A stretch of DNA of 59,864 bases from Caulochytrium protostelioides (Eukaryota > Chytridiomycota > Caulochytriomycetes > Caulochytriales > Caulochytriaceae). The stretch lies in assembly GCA_003615045.1 (NCBI GenBank), contig ML014229.1, forward strand, positions 1-59,864. Reading direction: 5' to 3'. The position numbers and the translations under genes are program-made. This document shows, one piece after another, positions 21,066 through 30,692 of this stretch. The notes beneath the pieces were generated by a model. That model was not told where the DNA came from and did no database searches. It saw only the letters and a program-made list of their open reading frames with translations. How positions within the stretch are numbered: the stretch's first letter is position 1; every line of letters starts with the position of its first letter.

Positions 21066-21812
21066 ATGGCCGCCATGCGGTTGAGATGCGGCCGTGCCGC
21101 CCTGCCGGCGCTCTGGCCGCAGCCGCCGGTGCTCTCGCCAGCGTTGCGGGACCCGCTCGCCGTCGCAGCGTTCGCCGTGTGCGTGCCCCGGCCACGGCCG
21201 TTCAGCACAACCCCCGCGCGCGCGTCGCCCAAGCCCGGCGCTTACCTCCGGCTGCAGGACCACCACCTGGCGCTGTACAACTTTGATACGTACCGGTTGG
21301 TGCAGAAGCTAGAGTCGGACGGGTTCTCGCCGGACTCGGCGGAGGCGATCATGGCCTCGCTCAGCGACGTGGTGAGCGAGTCGGTCGCGAACGTGACGCG
21401 CAGCGGCGTCACGAAGGCGGAGTTTGAGCGCGCTGTCTACCAGAACCAAGTCGACTTCGGGCACATCCGCAACGAGATCCAGCTCATCGAGAAGAACGAG
21501 TTCACGACCGTCCGCGCCGACCTCAAGCGGCTCTCGTCGGACCTCGAGAAGTTCCGGCTCCACATGATCGAGGAGCTGCGCGGCGTCCAGAGCAGCGTCC
21601 GGCTAGACCTCTCGCTGGAGAAGGGCCACCTGCGCGACGAGCAGTCCTCCCAGGAAATCCGCTTGCACGAGGAGGACTCGCGCGTCGAGACCGAAATTTC
21701 GGGACTCCGCACGCAGCTCGAATCGGTGAAGTGGGAGCTCTTCCGGACCCTGTTCCCGCTCTTTTGTGCCGGCGGCGCGCTCGCCTTTAGTTACCTGCGC
21801 TTTGTAAAATAA
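21066..21812 (+). CDS. FMP32: FMP32/MCUR1-type (DUF1640, CCDC90) mitochondrial inner-membrane protein
   Basis: A 248-residue protein of the CCDC90/MCUR1 family, linked in yeast and animals to cytochrome oxidase assembly, proline metabolism or calcium-uniporter regulation. Residues 1-55 are Ala/Arg/Pro-rich without acids and end in RPFSTTPARAS, a typical matrix-targeting presequence with a processing site. The family core follows: YNFDTYRLVQKLESDGFS, then a long coiled coil (about 110-220, with KNEFTTVRADLKRL and EELRG), and one C-terminal membrane span (about 228-246, FPLFCAGGALAFSYLRF). Order and length match the family. The stop codon overlaps an AATAAA (21808-21813), so the message may end right after the reading frame. 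A second ATG at 21075 is possible. Confidence 0.9.
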   Translation: MAAMRLRCGRAALPALWPQPPVLSPALRDPLAVAAFAVCVPRPRPFSTTPARASPKPGAYLRLQDHHLALYNFDTYRLVQKLESDGFSPDSAEAIMASLSDVVSESVANVTRSGVTKAEFERAVYQNQVDFGHIRNEIQLIEKNEFTTVRADLKRLSSDLEKFRLHMIEELRGVQSSVRLDLSLEKGHLRDEQSSQEIRLHEEDSRVETEISGLRTQLESVKWELFRTLFPLFCAGGALAFSYLRFVK

Positions 21813-21813
21813 A
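21808..21813 (+). terminator. AATAAA overlapping the FMP32-like stop codon
   Basis: The hexamer spans the last Lys codon and the TAA stop (21810-21812). It matches the canonical polyadenylation signal; actual use is inference. Confidence 0.5.
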
Positions 21814-22374
21814 GACCACAAGCGCGCCTTTTGGCCGCTAGAGCTGTCGTGCCTGTATCGCCTGTATCGCCGTACCTATGAACGACCAACACTCCTTTCT
21901 GTGCGCGATCGAGGAACGCTTGTCAGGCCCATCGAGAGGGGTGCCTTGCTGAAGTGCGCGGATCGGCAACGGCCGCCGGTCAGCCTTGGCTCTGGGCCTT
22001 GCGGCAGGGGCCTCGGGGTGTCGGGCGCGCACCCCCGCGTGCCCCCGGAAAACAGCGGGCAAAGGGCATTGCCGCAGACGGCGCCCGGCACCAGCCAATA
22101 GCCGCGTTGACGCCAGGCCGCCCTTCCATGGACCCGAGAGCGCGAACGAATTGAAAGCTGCGATAGCGCGTTGCCGTCGCGCTTCTCATGCCCGTCCTTC
22201 TGTGTTCTCCGCACCACGCTCTTCACGGGACCACGCTTCCCCGTGGCGACGCCTCCATTACCGCCGCGGTCGTTATACCTTCCTCCGGACGCGCACCCTC
22301 CACCGTGTTTGCCGTGCTTAGCCGTCCATCCCTCTCATTCCACCACGATCCAGCTCACGCTGCTGCTGCCCGAG
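21813..22374. other. Intergenic: promoter of GET4
   Basis: 562 bases between two plus-strand genes. The last 200 bases are C/T-rich, consistent with a fungal 5' UTR. No ATG in the GET4 frame precedes 22375. No other feature seen. Confidence 0.4.
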
Positions 22375-23451
22375 ATGGCTTCAGGCACGCCCAAGACGGG
22401 CGTCGAAAAGACGCTCGCCAAGCTCAAGCTCAGCGCGGACCAGGGCAACTACTATGAAGCCCACCAGATGTACCACTCGGTCACGCAGCGCTATGTGCGC
22501 CAGGGCAAGCTGGACGACGCGATGCAGCTGCTGACCTCGGGCGCGCTGGATCTGCTGCGCCACGCGCAGTGGGGCTCGGCCTCGGACCTCGCAATGCGTC
22601 TGCTGGCCCTCTACGAGACGCAGCACATCGAGTGCACGGCCGCGGCGCGCGCGCGCCTCACGGACCTGTTTGCCGCGATGCCGCTGGACGACGCGCTCAC
22701 GCATGACTTTGTCCGCGCCGCATGCAAGTGGGCCCAAGACGACCCGGCGCTGCACCACGTGGTCGGCGCGCGCTACGCCGCGCACGGGCACCTCGCCGAG
22801 GCGGAGCACCATCTCGTGCGCGGCGTCGCCGCCTCCGGCACGCTCGCCGGCCACCTCGCCGTCGCCGTCGCCCGCGCCCTCCAGCGCCGCCCGGACGCCT
22901 TCCTCCCCAACGTCGTCGACCGCTACCGCGACCCGGCCTACGTCCTGCTCCGCTTCGTGCTCCAGTTCCTCGCGCTGCGCAAGCTCGGCGCCGCCGCCGC
23001 CGCCGTCCGCGCGTTCACGCAGGCCGTGGACGCCGCCGACGCCGACGCCGCGAAGGCCGCCGGCCGCTTCGGTGTCCGCCCCCGGCAGGCGCTGCCCTTC
23101 GCCGCGGCCGCCGGCGACCCGCCGCTGACGGGCGACAAGGAGCGCGTGGACGTGTACGACGCGCCGTTCCTCAACGTCGCGATCGTGGTCGTGCTGGCGT
23201 GCACGCGCGGCGAGGCCGGCCGGCCCGCATGCGCGCAGCTGCGGCAAGCGTACGCGCACCGCCTCGACCCGGCGCTCAGCCAGCTGCTCGACCGCGTCGC
23301 CGTCGCGTTCTTTGGCGTCGTCATCCAGAAGCAGGTCAACCCGCTCGAGAGCCTGATGGCGAGCCTCTTCTCGGGCGACGGCGGCAAGGACGCCTCGGCC
23401 CCGGCGCGCCGTGCCGTCGCGGGTCCGTCGAGCCAGCTCGACATGGACTGA
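22375..23451 (+). CDS. GET4: GET4, tail-anchored protein targeting factor
   Basis: A 358-residue all-helical protein of the Get4 (C7orf20/TRC35) family. With Get5 it bridges Sgt2 and Get3 to hand tail-anchored membrane proteins to the ER. Diagnostic N-terminal repeats: KLSADQGNYYEAHQMYHSV, TQRYVRQGKLDDAMQLL, TSGALDLLRHAQWGSASDLA. Next come the HHVVGARYAAHGHLAEAEHHLV helix pair and, near the C-terminus, PLESLMASLFSG, which matches the end of the family. A short Ser/Pro tail follows. I chose ATG 22375 because the alignment begins there; the frame is open 68 codons upstream but lacks another ATG in good context. Followed by AATAAATAAA at 23491. Confidence 0.93.
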   Translation: MASGTPKTGVEKTLAKLKLSADQGNYYEAHQMYHSVTQRYVRQGKLDDAMQLLTSGALDLLRHAQWGSASDLAMRLLALYETQHIECTAAARARLTDLFAAMPLDDALTHDFVRAACKWAQDDPALHHVVGARYAAHGHLAEAEHHLVRGVAASGTLAGHLAVAVARALQRRPDAFLPNVVDRYRDPAYVLLRFVLQFLALRKLGAAAAAVRAFTQAVDAADADAAKAAGRFGVRPRQALPFAAAAGDPPLTGDKERVDVYDAPFLNVAIVVVLACTRGEAGRPACAQLRQAYAHRLDPALSQLLDRVAVAFFGVVIQKQVNPLESLMASLFSGDGGKDASAPARRAVAGPSSQLDMD

Positions 23452-23490
23452 TCGACGCAGAGCCCTGCATGGCCAACCAAGGGGTGTATC

Positions 23491-23500
23491 AATAAATAAA
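23491..23500 (+). terminator. GET4 polyadenylation signal
   Basis: Tandem AATAAATAAA, 40 bases after the GET4 stop and 36 bases before the stop of the convergent coiled-coil gene. Confidence 0.55.
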
Positions 23501-23535
23501 CGGGATGGGTTAGCGGTTGGCCACGCGATGAATGA

Positions 23536-24123
23536 CTAGAGGAAAAGACCGCCGGATGGGTCCGATGCACCCGAAGGGTCTGCGGGAGCTGAAGGGGCCG
23601 AGGGGGCCGAGGGGGCCGAGGAGGCCGCCGCCGGTGCGGACGAGGGCGTCTCGGCGGCCGGAGCCATGGCTTCCTGAGTGCATCCCATGCGCCCGCCATA
23701 CGCCGCGATCTGGCGCGCTAGCTCGGCCTCGATCTCGGCGATGTAGCCCGTCTGGCGCGCCATTACACGCTCGTTCTCGGCCGCGATCGCCTCCATCTCG
23801 GCCTGCTCCGCCGGATGCTGCGCCCCGTGGTCCCGCAGCAGCGCATTGCTCTCCACAAGCTTCGTGTTGCTCAGCGAAAGCCGCGCATGCTCGGCACGCA
23901 GCTGCGCCAAGTGCTCGGACGGCGAGGTGCCCTCGAGCACGGGCAGCTTGTCGATATACGAGGCCGACGGCTTTGTCGTCGTCGCCGCTACCGATGATGA
24001 GCCGGGGGGCGCCGCACGAGCCGTCGCACCAGCCGTGGGTGCCGAAGCAGTGACCGGCGTCGGCTGGTACCGCGTCAAGTAGACGCCCGGAGCAATCTGC
24101 TCCTCCTCGTTCATGAGCGGCAT
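23536..24123 (-). CDS. Small coiled-coil protein, unrecognised
   Basis: A 195-residue protein starting at the first in-frame ATG (24121-24123, good context). An ATG three codons later is an alternative. It has a short N-terminal segment with an unusual block NEEEQIAPGVYLTRYQ, a Thr/Ala-rich linker, and a predicted coiled coil at about residues 90-160 (HLAQLRAEHARLSLSNTKLV; EAIAAENERVMARQ). The C-terminus is an Ala/Pro/Ser repeat with SAP units ending in GGLFL. Codon use matches the neighbouring genes. It is probably a real gene, because the coiled coil and N-terminal block are not simple GC-driven repeats, but I cannot name a family. Confidence 0.6.
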   Translation of the reverse strand: MPLMNEEEQIAPGVYLTRYQPTPVTASAPTAGATARAAPPGSSSVAATTTKPSASYIDKLPVLEGTSPSEHLAQLRAEHARLSLSNTKLVESNALLRDHGAQHPAEQAEMEAIAAENERVMARQTGYIAEIEAELARQIAAYGGRMGCTQEAMAPAAETPSSAPAAASSAPSAPSAPSAPADPSGASDPSGGLFL

Positions 24124-24546
24124 GATGCGGGGCCGCGCGCCAGGAATGTAGGAAAGACGCGGGGAAGGGTGAGCAACGATGAAATCTAGACGCGAGGAGG
24201 GCGCCACAGGCTGTATAATTGGGTATCATCCAAAGGCGGTGCGACATTCCGCGATCGCAATCTGGAGATACGGCATCATCCGTCGATCGTCCAGTTCCCG
24301 CCCCGGGATGCGTCATGAAGGCCCAGAGCGGCATTCAGGGTGTGCCACGGCGCACTTCTCCTTGGTGCTGACTCGTCGTGTCAGCTTCCCCTGGTTTCTC
24401 CCCAAGAGAAAGCCCAATGCAGCTAAGCCACACTGCTCGGTGGTGGTGATCAAGCGACCGACAGGAAGCCATCGCAAGCGGACCATCGAGACGCCAGTCC
24501 AGGTAGACATCGCCACAAGCATCGCCGAGAATCCCTTCTTTCTATT
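24124..24546. other. Intergenic, upstream of the coiled-coil gene
   Basis: 423 AT-richer bases between two minus-strand genes. No motif-bearing frame or RNA gene seen. Confidence 0.4.
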
Positions 24547-27500
24547 CTAGAGACGCGGACGGAGGGAAGAGGCTACCGCTTGAACAGAGGCGGCCAGCGC
24601 CACATGGCGCTCCGCATGATACCATTGCACGAGCGCATGCCGCTTCATGAAATCCAGGCCTTGCTCATCCGCAATAACCGCGAAAAGCCGCTTCCACATC
24701 GGCCGGCAGGCCGCGAGGTGGGTCCGAGGGGACCGCAGGAGCTCGCTGAGGATGTCCATGAGATAGGGCAGCTCCTTGAGCGTCATGTGGCGCGCCTGCG
24801 CGGCCAGTGCGAGGAACACGTGCTCGCGATACGCGGAGGCGGCCGCCTCGTCCGCGAGGGGCGCGCGCGCCGCGGCCGGCGAGACGGCCTCCGCGGACTT
24901 CGGCGAGCCCGGCGGCGCATGCTGCGTCGGACCGGCTCGCGCCGCCGCGGCTGCCGCGGCCGCGGCCTCGGCCGACGGCGGCCTCGTCCTCACTTTTTCG
25001 GGCGCATCATCATCACCACCGTCGTGCTTGTCGCCATCGCCGTCGCCGTCGCGATCGTTGATGGTAGCAGAGCCCACAGGATCGTGATGAGCGAGCCGCC
25101 GCCGGGCATCAGGCGACCAGGTGGCCAGGGGCGGAGCGTCCACGCGCGCCAGCAGTTGGTGGGGATCCCGGCAAGCTTCCGCGAGCATCTCGAGCGCCCA
25201 GCAGAGCGGCACGTCCGTCGAGTTTTCGGTGGAGGTCGTGTCGTCGGCCTCGTTTGGTGTTGACGCGGCCGCCGTCGTCGCTGCCTCCGACGCCGTCGCC
25301 ACCGTCGTTGTTGTCGTAGATGGCGTAGACGACGAAGTCCCTGGGTCCATGGCCTCCGCAACCGCCGCGGTCGCCGCAGCGCTGAACCCGCGGACGACGG
25401 CGCCGACCGCGGCGCCAAAGAGCGGCGCGTCCCAAGCCGGGTGGGCCGGGAAGCCCTGTAGGGCCTGGGTGAGCAGGAGGGGGCCGGTCGTGGGGGCGCA
25501 GTCGGCGCGCGCGGCGACATCCAGCAGCGTGATCACGGCGAGCTCGAAGCGGGCGCGGCGCACGTAGACGGGGTCGTCGTGCACCCGCGCCGGCGAACGG
25601 CCGTCGTCAGACTCAGCGAGCGCGGCGCTGTCCAGATAAGCGCCGAGGACGGGCAGCAGGGTGTCGACGACGTCCGCGAGCGGCAGCTGTGATGCTTGCT
25701 GCCACGCGATGGTCCAGTCGAAGATGGCGCGGCGAGTCTGCCACGGATCGTGCGGGCCGTGGCGCGGCTCGGCGAACCCCGCGGTCATCAGCCGCGGCAC
25801 CGTCGCCCCCGCCGGGTCGGCAGGCGCCGCGGGCGCACGCGGCAGGCACGCGAGCGTCGTGGCGAGCAGCTGCGAGGCCACCGGGAGCCAGAGCCCGAAC
25901 CCCATGAGCCCGAAGGTGAGATTGACCGCGTGCAGCGCGCGGAGCGCCTCGAGGGCGCTTTCGAGTGCCGGCAGCAGCTGGGCACGCGCGCGGGCGCCGA
26001 AGGCATCGAGCGGCCGCACCCCGAGATGCGCGAGCCACGTGATGGCGAACAGCAGGTGCTGCCCGCGCTGCTTGAGGCCGTCGTCGGGCACGCGCGTCCA
26101 CAGCGCGTCCTTGAGCAGTTTCGGATTGGCCACCGCCGCGGGGGACGCCGCGGATGGCGATGAGGGGCAAGAGCCGTCGCTGTCGTGGGTCCGCTGCAGC
26201 GCATCCCTGCCGTCCGCCTCGATCTGGGACGCCAGGAAGCCCAACGGCGGCCACGTGGCCAGCATGAGGGCGACCCAGTCACTCGGGTCGGCGAGAATGA
26301 GATTGAGTCCGGCGAGGCTGGTAAGGGGACGGACATAGCTCAGCGGCAGCGGCGCGTGCGCCGGGCGCAGCGCGGAACGGACTGTCGCGACGAGGATGTG
26401 ACCGAGCGCCGTCCGCGACGTCGCGGGCAGCACGGCGACGAAACTGCCACGGACAAGCGCGTCCTGCTCGACCAGCGTGTCGTGGTGCAGCCGTTCGGGC
26501 AGCGCCGTCGGGGCGGGCCACACTGGTCGCGTGGCCGCATACGCCAGCGCGGGACACAGTTCGGCATCCGAGAAGTTCTCGAGCACCGCGCGCCACGCAT
26601 CGCGACCGGCGCGGACGAATCGGCGCGCAAGACCGCTGCTGAGCGGCGATGGCAACCGCGGCGCAGCCATGGCCTCCAGCAGCATCGTAATGACCAGCAC
26701 CTGCGTCGCCGCATCCGCCTCATGGGCTAGCGTGGCTTGCAGCGCTATCCATGCCGGGCGGTGGCGGACCCACGAGTCGGTCTGGTACAGCGCGCCGTGC
26801 AGGCCTTGCGCCCAAGTACTGACCGCGTCAATGGTCAAAGCGGTGGGGTCAGGGGGCAAGGTCTGGAGAAGGAGCGACGGCAGCCACCACGCGACGAGCG
26901 GGATCGAGGCGGACCGCATCACATGCTGCGTGGCGGCGATCACGTCGGCCATCGCGTGCTGTGCGGCCCATGACAATGGCAGCGGCGTCTCGCCCACGGC
27001 GCTGCGAAGCGACTGCATCCCGCGGGCGGCATCAGCATCCATCGCTCTGCGCCACGCGGCCTCGTCGTGCCGCTCCCGGGGTCCCGATGGTGGTGGGGTC
27101 GCAAGCACCGTGGTCCAGACATGGAGCACGCGGGCCACAGCGGCCGCGATCACGGCTGGGACGGGTGATGGCTCCGTCACTGCATCCGAGCCGGCGTCGG
27201 AATTGGCGTCGGAATCGGGGGATGGGCTGAGTAGCGTGAGCAGCGCCATCGCCCGGACAAGCGACTCGAGCGTCAGGTCGCGCCGCCGTGCGGACGTCGC
27301 GGGCGAGCTCACCGTCCCGATCGCGGCGACCAGCAGGTGCCGCGGCACATAGGCTGCGACGGCGCGCTCGAGCGCCTCCGGCCGCGGCGCGGCTTGGCCC
27401 GCGGGCGCTGCGGCAGCGGCCGCGTCGAGCGGCAGCCGTTCCACGAGGACGAGGGCGGCGCCCCACGCGGTGGCGAGAAAGGCGTCGGGCAGACCGAACG

Positions 27501-28284
27501 CATATGCGTCGAGCAGCGCCACGTGCGAGCCGCGGCACGCGAGCACAAGATCCGACGCGCCGCGCGCCGCGGCGGCGTCGAGAAGCCGGTGGGCGTCGCT
27601 GAGGGCGGCGAGGCGGCGCGGCGGGTCCGCGTGTGCCGCGGGCGGCAGCAGCCCCGCCGTCTGCCATGCCGCGGCGCGGCGGCGCTCGATCTGGGTGAGC
27701 AGGACGTGGCAGCCGCTCGTCGGCGCGTGGGCCGTCACAACCACGGGAATCCCCTGCGGAGGCAGGTCGCTGGGGTCCTGGAGAAGGACGGCGCGCAAGG
27801 CGACCAGCTGCTGCAGCGCGTGGCGCGTCGTTGGCGTCCAGACGGGCCGATCCGAGTCCGTGCTGCCGCTGTCGAGGGCCTCCTCGAGCTGGCGCCAGGT
27901 CCCGTCGGATGGAGATGCGGGTGGTGCGATCGATGGCGGTGCGGGCGACGCCGAGGAACCACAGCCGCGGGCCGCAGCGACCACCGCTTCGTTCAGCACA
28001 TCATCAAGCACGATCCAGGACGACGGCCACGGCGGCGCCTCCCGCGACGTCTCGAACGCAGCGCGATCGATGCGCGAGGGCGGTGCAAACGGCGTGACGG
28101 CCACATGGATCCAGCGCGCGAGCGGCGCTAGCGTGTCGGCGGCAAACACGGCCTGCAGCGCCGGCGACGGCGCCGGCGACAGCGTCAGCATGATGGGCGA
28201 CGGCGGCGGCAGGATGGGCGCATGCAACGGCGTCAGCCATGGATCCGTCGTGTTGCTGCGCGGAACGGTCGCAGCGACCGTCAT
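24547..28284 (-). CDS. Large helical orphan protein (1245 aa)
   Basis: An uninterrupted 1245-codon frame with an ATG in strong context (GCCGCCATGA). I do not recognise it. Composition is Ala/Leu-rich with many amphipathic helices and Trp residues spread along its length, unlike a GC-driven shadow frame. It has Ser/Pro/Asp-rich loops near residues 120-140, 355-380, 990-1020 (Thr/Ala-rich) and 1075-1145. The best-ordered part is the last 110 residues: EHVFLALAAQARHMTLKELP, then YLMDILSELL and WKRLFAVIADEQGLDFMKRH. This layout is reminiscent of HEAT-like scaffold proteins. A faint resemblance of the C-terminus to the fungal peroxin Pex8, plus a C-terminal PRL that could act as a weak PTS1, is only a hypothesis. 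Confidence 0.6.
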   Translation of the reverse strand: MTVAATVPRSNTTDPWLTPLHAPILPPPSPIMLTLSPAPSPALQAVFAADTLAPLARWIHVAVTPFAPPSRIDRAAFETSREAPPWPSSWIVLDDVLNEAVVAAARGCGSSASPAPPSIAPPASPSDGTWRQLEEALDSGSTDSDRPVWTPTTRHALQQLVALRAVLLQDPSDLPPQGIPVVVTAHAPTSGCHVLLTQIERRRAAAWQTAGLLPPAAHADPPRRLAALSDAHRLLDAAAARGASDLVLACRGSHVALLDAYAFGLPDAFLATAWGAALVLVERLPLDAAAAAAPAGQAAPRPEALERAVAAYVPRHLLVAAIGTVSSPATSARRRDLTLESLVRAMALLTLLSPSPDSDANSDAGSDAVTEPSPVPAVIAAAVARVLHVWTTVLATPPPSGPRERHDEAAWRRAMDADAARGMQSLRSAVGETPLPLSWAAQHAMADVIAATQHVMRSASIPLVAWWLPSLLLQTLPPDPTALTIDAVSTWAQGLHGALYQTDSWVRHRPAWIALQATLAHEADAATQVLVITMLLEAMAAPRLPSPLSSGLARRFVRAGRDAWRAVLENFSDAELCPALAYAATRPVWPAPTALPERLHHDTLVEQDALVRGSFVAVLPATSRTALGHILVATVRSALRPAHAPLPLSYVRPLTSLAGLNLILADPSDWVALMLATWPPLGFLASQIEADGRDALQRTHDSDGSCPSSPSAASPAAVANPKLLKDALWTRVPDDGLKQRGQHLLFAITWLAHLGVRPLDAFGARARAQLLPALESALEALRALHAVNLTFGLMGFGLWLPVASQLLATTLACLPRAPAAPADPAGATVPRLMTAGFAEPRHGPHDPWQTRRAIFDWTIAWQQASQLPLADVVDTLLPVLGAYLDSAALAESDDGRSPARVHDDPVYVRRARFELAVITLLDVAARADCAPTTGPLLLTQALQGFPAHPAWDAPLFGAAVGAVVRGFSAAATAAVAEAMDPGTSSSTPSTTTTTVATASEAATTAAASTPNEADDTTSTENSTDVPLCWALEMLAEACRDPHQLLARVDAPPLATWSPDARRRLAHHDPVGSATINDRDGDGDGDKHDGGDDDAPEKVRTRPPSAEAAAAAAAAARAGPTQHAPPGSPKSAEAVSPAAARAPLADEAAASAYREHVFLALAAQARHMTLKELPYLMDILSELLRSPRTHLAACRPMWKRLFAVIADEQGLDFMKRHALVQWYHAERHVALAASVQAVASSLRPRL

Positions 28285-28944
28285 GGCGGCCGATCGCAGC
28301 CGCGTATCGCGAGAGATACCGCAGCAGAAATGCTAATACAACGATCGAGACTTTGGGTCGAAGCGAGGCGGCGTGCGGCCTGAAGGATCACCAGGGTGTT
28401 GCGTGGTCCTGATCCGTTCGTAGAGACCATGCATGGACGGGTGAGCCATTGATCGCCTTGGTGGACGCCCTTCGCAGGTCGGATTTGTTTCTTCGAACGA
28501 CGCGGGGTCGATCGCCTTCGCTTCGGCCGGCACGCGCCGATTCAGGGTGCTGCTGCCGCCGCACGTGGCGCTACGACGGGCCGGCCAAGCCGAGTGCTTT
28601 CGGCGAAAAAAAAAAAGGGGAGCGAGCCCGCGAGCTTGTAGTACCGCACCTGCCGGCGGCCGACCGACGCGAATAGTCACTGCGGTCCTCGTTGCATTGA
28701 TACGTTGTCGCCAGAGAAGGACGACCACGCATACCGTTGAGGAGGATAAGGAGGATGAGAAGGATGCATGTGCGACCATGGCAGTCGTGGTAGTTGTCCA
28801 CTGTGCGCGTGAGGCCCCCTCCATCCCCCTGACTCACCGGATCGACCCACCCCTCCGCCCCCCCGGCCTGCCTGCCTGCCTCTGTACCCTTGCTCGTCCG
28901 AGACAAGCGAGTAGTCGAGCGAGACCCCGGCAGCGATTCTCGCG
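28285..28944. other. Intergenic: divergent promoter of the 1245-aa orphan and RFC4
   Basis: 660 bases with an A-run (28605-28616) and C/T-rich tracts approaching the RFC4 ATG. No other gene supported. Confidence 0.4.
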
Positions 28945-29994
28945 ATGAGCGCCGCGACGTTCATGAAGGCGGCCGCGGCCGCCGCGGCGGCGAACACGCC
29001 GGCGAGCGAGCATGCGGCGCTGATGCCGTGGATCGAGAAGTACCGGCCAGCGAAGATGGACGAGATCGCGAGCCAAGGCGAAGTCGTGAGCGTGCTCAAG
29101 AAGACGCTGCAGTCGAACAACCTTCCGCATCTGCTCTTCTACGGCCCGCCGGGCACCGGCAAGACCTCGACGATCCTGGCGCTGGCGCGGGAGCTGTACG
29201 GGCCCGTGCTGGTGAAGCAGCGCGTGATGGAGCTGAACGCCTCCGACGAGCGCGGAATCAGCGTTGTGCGCGAAAAGATCAAGAACTTTGCTAAGACGGC
29301 GGTAAGCGACGCGACCGTCGACGGCCGGCCGTGCCCTCCGTACAAGATCATTATCCTGGATGAGGCCGACTCGCTGACGAGCGACGCGCAGTCGGCGCTG
29401 CGCCGCACCATGGAGCTCTATGCGAAGGTCACGCGCTTCTGTCTCGTGTGCAACTACGTGACGCGGCTGATCGAGCCGCTCGCGTCGCGGTGCGCCAAGT
29501 TCCGCTTCAAGTCGCTCCCGCGGGCGCCCATGGAAGCGAAGCTGCAGACTATCTGCGACGCCGAGGGCGTCAATGTCGCCCCGGGGGCCCTCGCGCAGCT
29601 CATCGGCCAGTCCGAGGGCGACCTGCGCCGCGCGACCATGTTCCTCCAGACCGCGGCGCGGCTCAAGAAGGACGCCACCATCACCGCGACCGACTTCCGG
29701 GACATCGCCGGCGTGATCCCGGACGCAGTGATCGCGCGCGTGATGGACGTCTGGACGCGCCGCAACGTCGTTGAGATCATGGAGCTCGTCAAGTCCATCA
29801 TGCAGGAGGGCTACAACGTGGCGCAGCTGCTGGGACAGCTGCAGGACACGTTTGTCGAGAGCACCGTCATTCCGACGCCCCAGAAGGCACGCATCGCCGT
29901 CCAGTTCGGCGCGACCGACCGCTGCCTGACGGACGGCGCGGACGAGGAGCTCCAACTCCTCAATTTCTTGCTGACCACGGCGACCACTGCCTAA
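28945..29994 (+). CDS. RFC4: Replication factor C small subunit (human RFC4 / yeast Rfc2 type)
   Basis: A 349-residue AAA+ ATPase subunit of the clamp loader that opens PCNA onto primed DNA. PWIEKYRPAKMDEI opens the domain; Walker A GPPGTGKT is at residues 67-74, Walker B with DEAD at 139-142, and the arginine-finger SRC motif at 181-183. LNASDERGI and ALRRTMELYAKVTRFCLVCNY are the RFC boxes. The insertion around DGRPCPPYKIIILDEAD and the C-terminal DKCLADGADE-like block (DRCLTDGADEELQLL) fit RFC4/Rfc2 rather than RFC2/3/5. Length is normal. The N-terminal Ala run (residues 9-16) is GC-driven. No intron is needed. Confidence 0.95.
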   Translation: MSAATFMKAAAAAAAANTPASEHAALMPWIEKYRPAKMDEIASQGEVVSVLKKTLQSNNLPHLLFYGPPGTGKTSTILALARELYGPVLVKQRVMELNASDERGISVVREKIKNFAKTAVSDATVDGRPCPPYKIIILDEADSLTSDAQSALRRTMELYAKVTRFCLVCNYVTRLIEPLASRCAKFRFKSLPRAPMEAKLQTICDAEGVNVAPGALAQLIGQSEGDLRRATMFLQTAARLKKDATITATDFRDIAGVIPDAVIARVMDVWTRRNVVEIMELVKSIMQEGYNVAQLLGQLQDTFVESTVIPTPQKARIAVQFGATDRCLTDGADEELQLLNFLLTTATTA

Positions 29995-30692
29995 GCACGG
30001 CCACGTGTGGCACCGTTTGTTCTCATCCGCAAGGATCACCCCATACTAAAGCGAAGTTTTTCGAAGTTTTCCGTCTACAGGAGGGCAGATATAGGATGGC
30101 AGATGATCGGAGATGTGCAAGGGCCGGAGGGCCAGAGCGGATGTGCAATGACGGCACGTGTCGGAGTTGAGAACACGTGCACCGCGAACGCCAGTCATGT
30201 CCATCATGCCATATTCGGTCAAAATGTTCAGTCGGCATGGGTTCCAAGAGCGGTCGAGCGATCGGCGGGGTGGATCCAATACGATACCGCGACGATGCCG
30301 ACAGGATCACGAGCACCCACGTGGCGCAGCGCTTCGATGGGGTCCACCCCAGCTGCCCGGCAAGCATGAAGGCTTGGCCTCCCGCCCATCGGAGGGGAGG
30401 ACCCCTATGGACCGGTCCGCCACGCGAGTTCGTTTGTCACTCCTACCCACGATGATCGGTGGTCCTCGCACAACGACGAACAGCAGGGACGACCATGTTG
30501 ATCCGTGCATCGCATAACCACGTCGAACGATCCTCTTTTGCTGCTGCTCTTTTGGCCGGGCCCTCCACCTCGCTGATCTGCCACCTGCCGTCCGTTCGCT
30601 CCCCACACCGCCGTCGTCGTCGCTGACCCGGCGCGGGCTGCTTAACAGCAGCGTCAGCAGTGTCAGCCGCGGAACTCCAGATCGCCGCCGGC
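29995..30692. other. Intergenic: between RFC4 and AAR2
   Basis: About 700 bases. Short frames only and no motif. The AAR2 frame is open from 30660, but ATG first appears at 30693. Confidence 0.4.
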
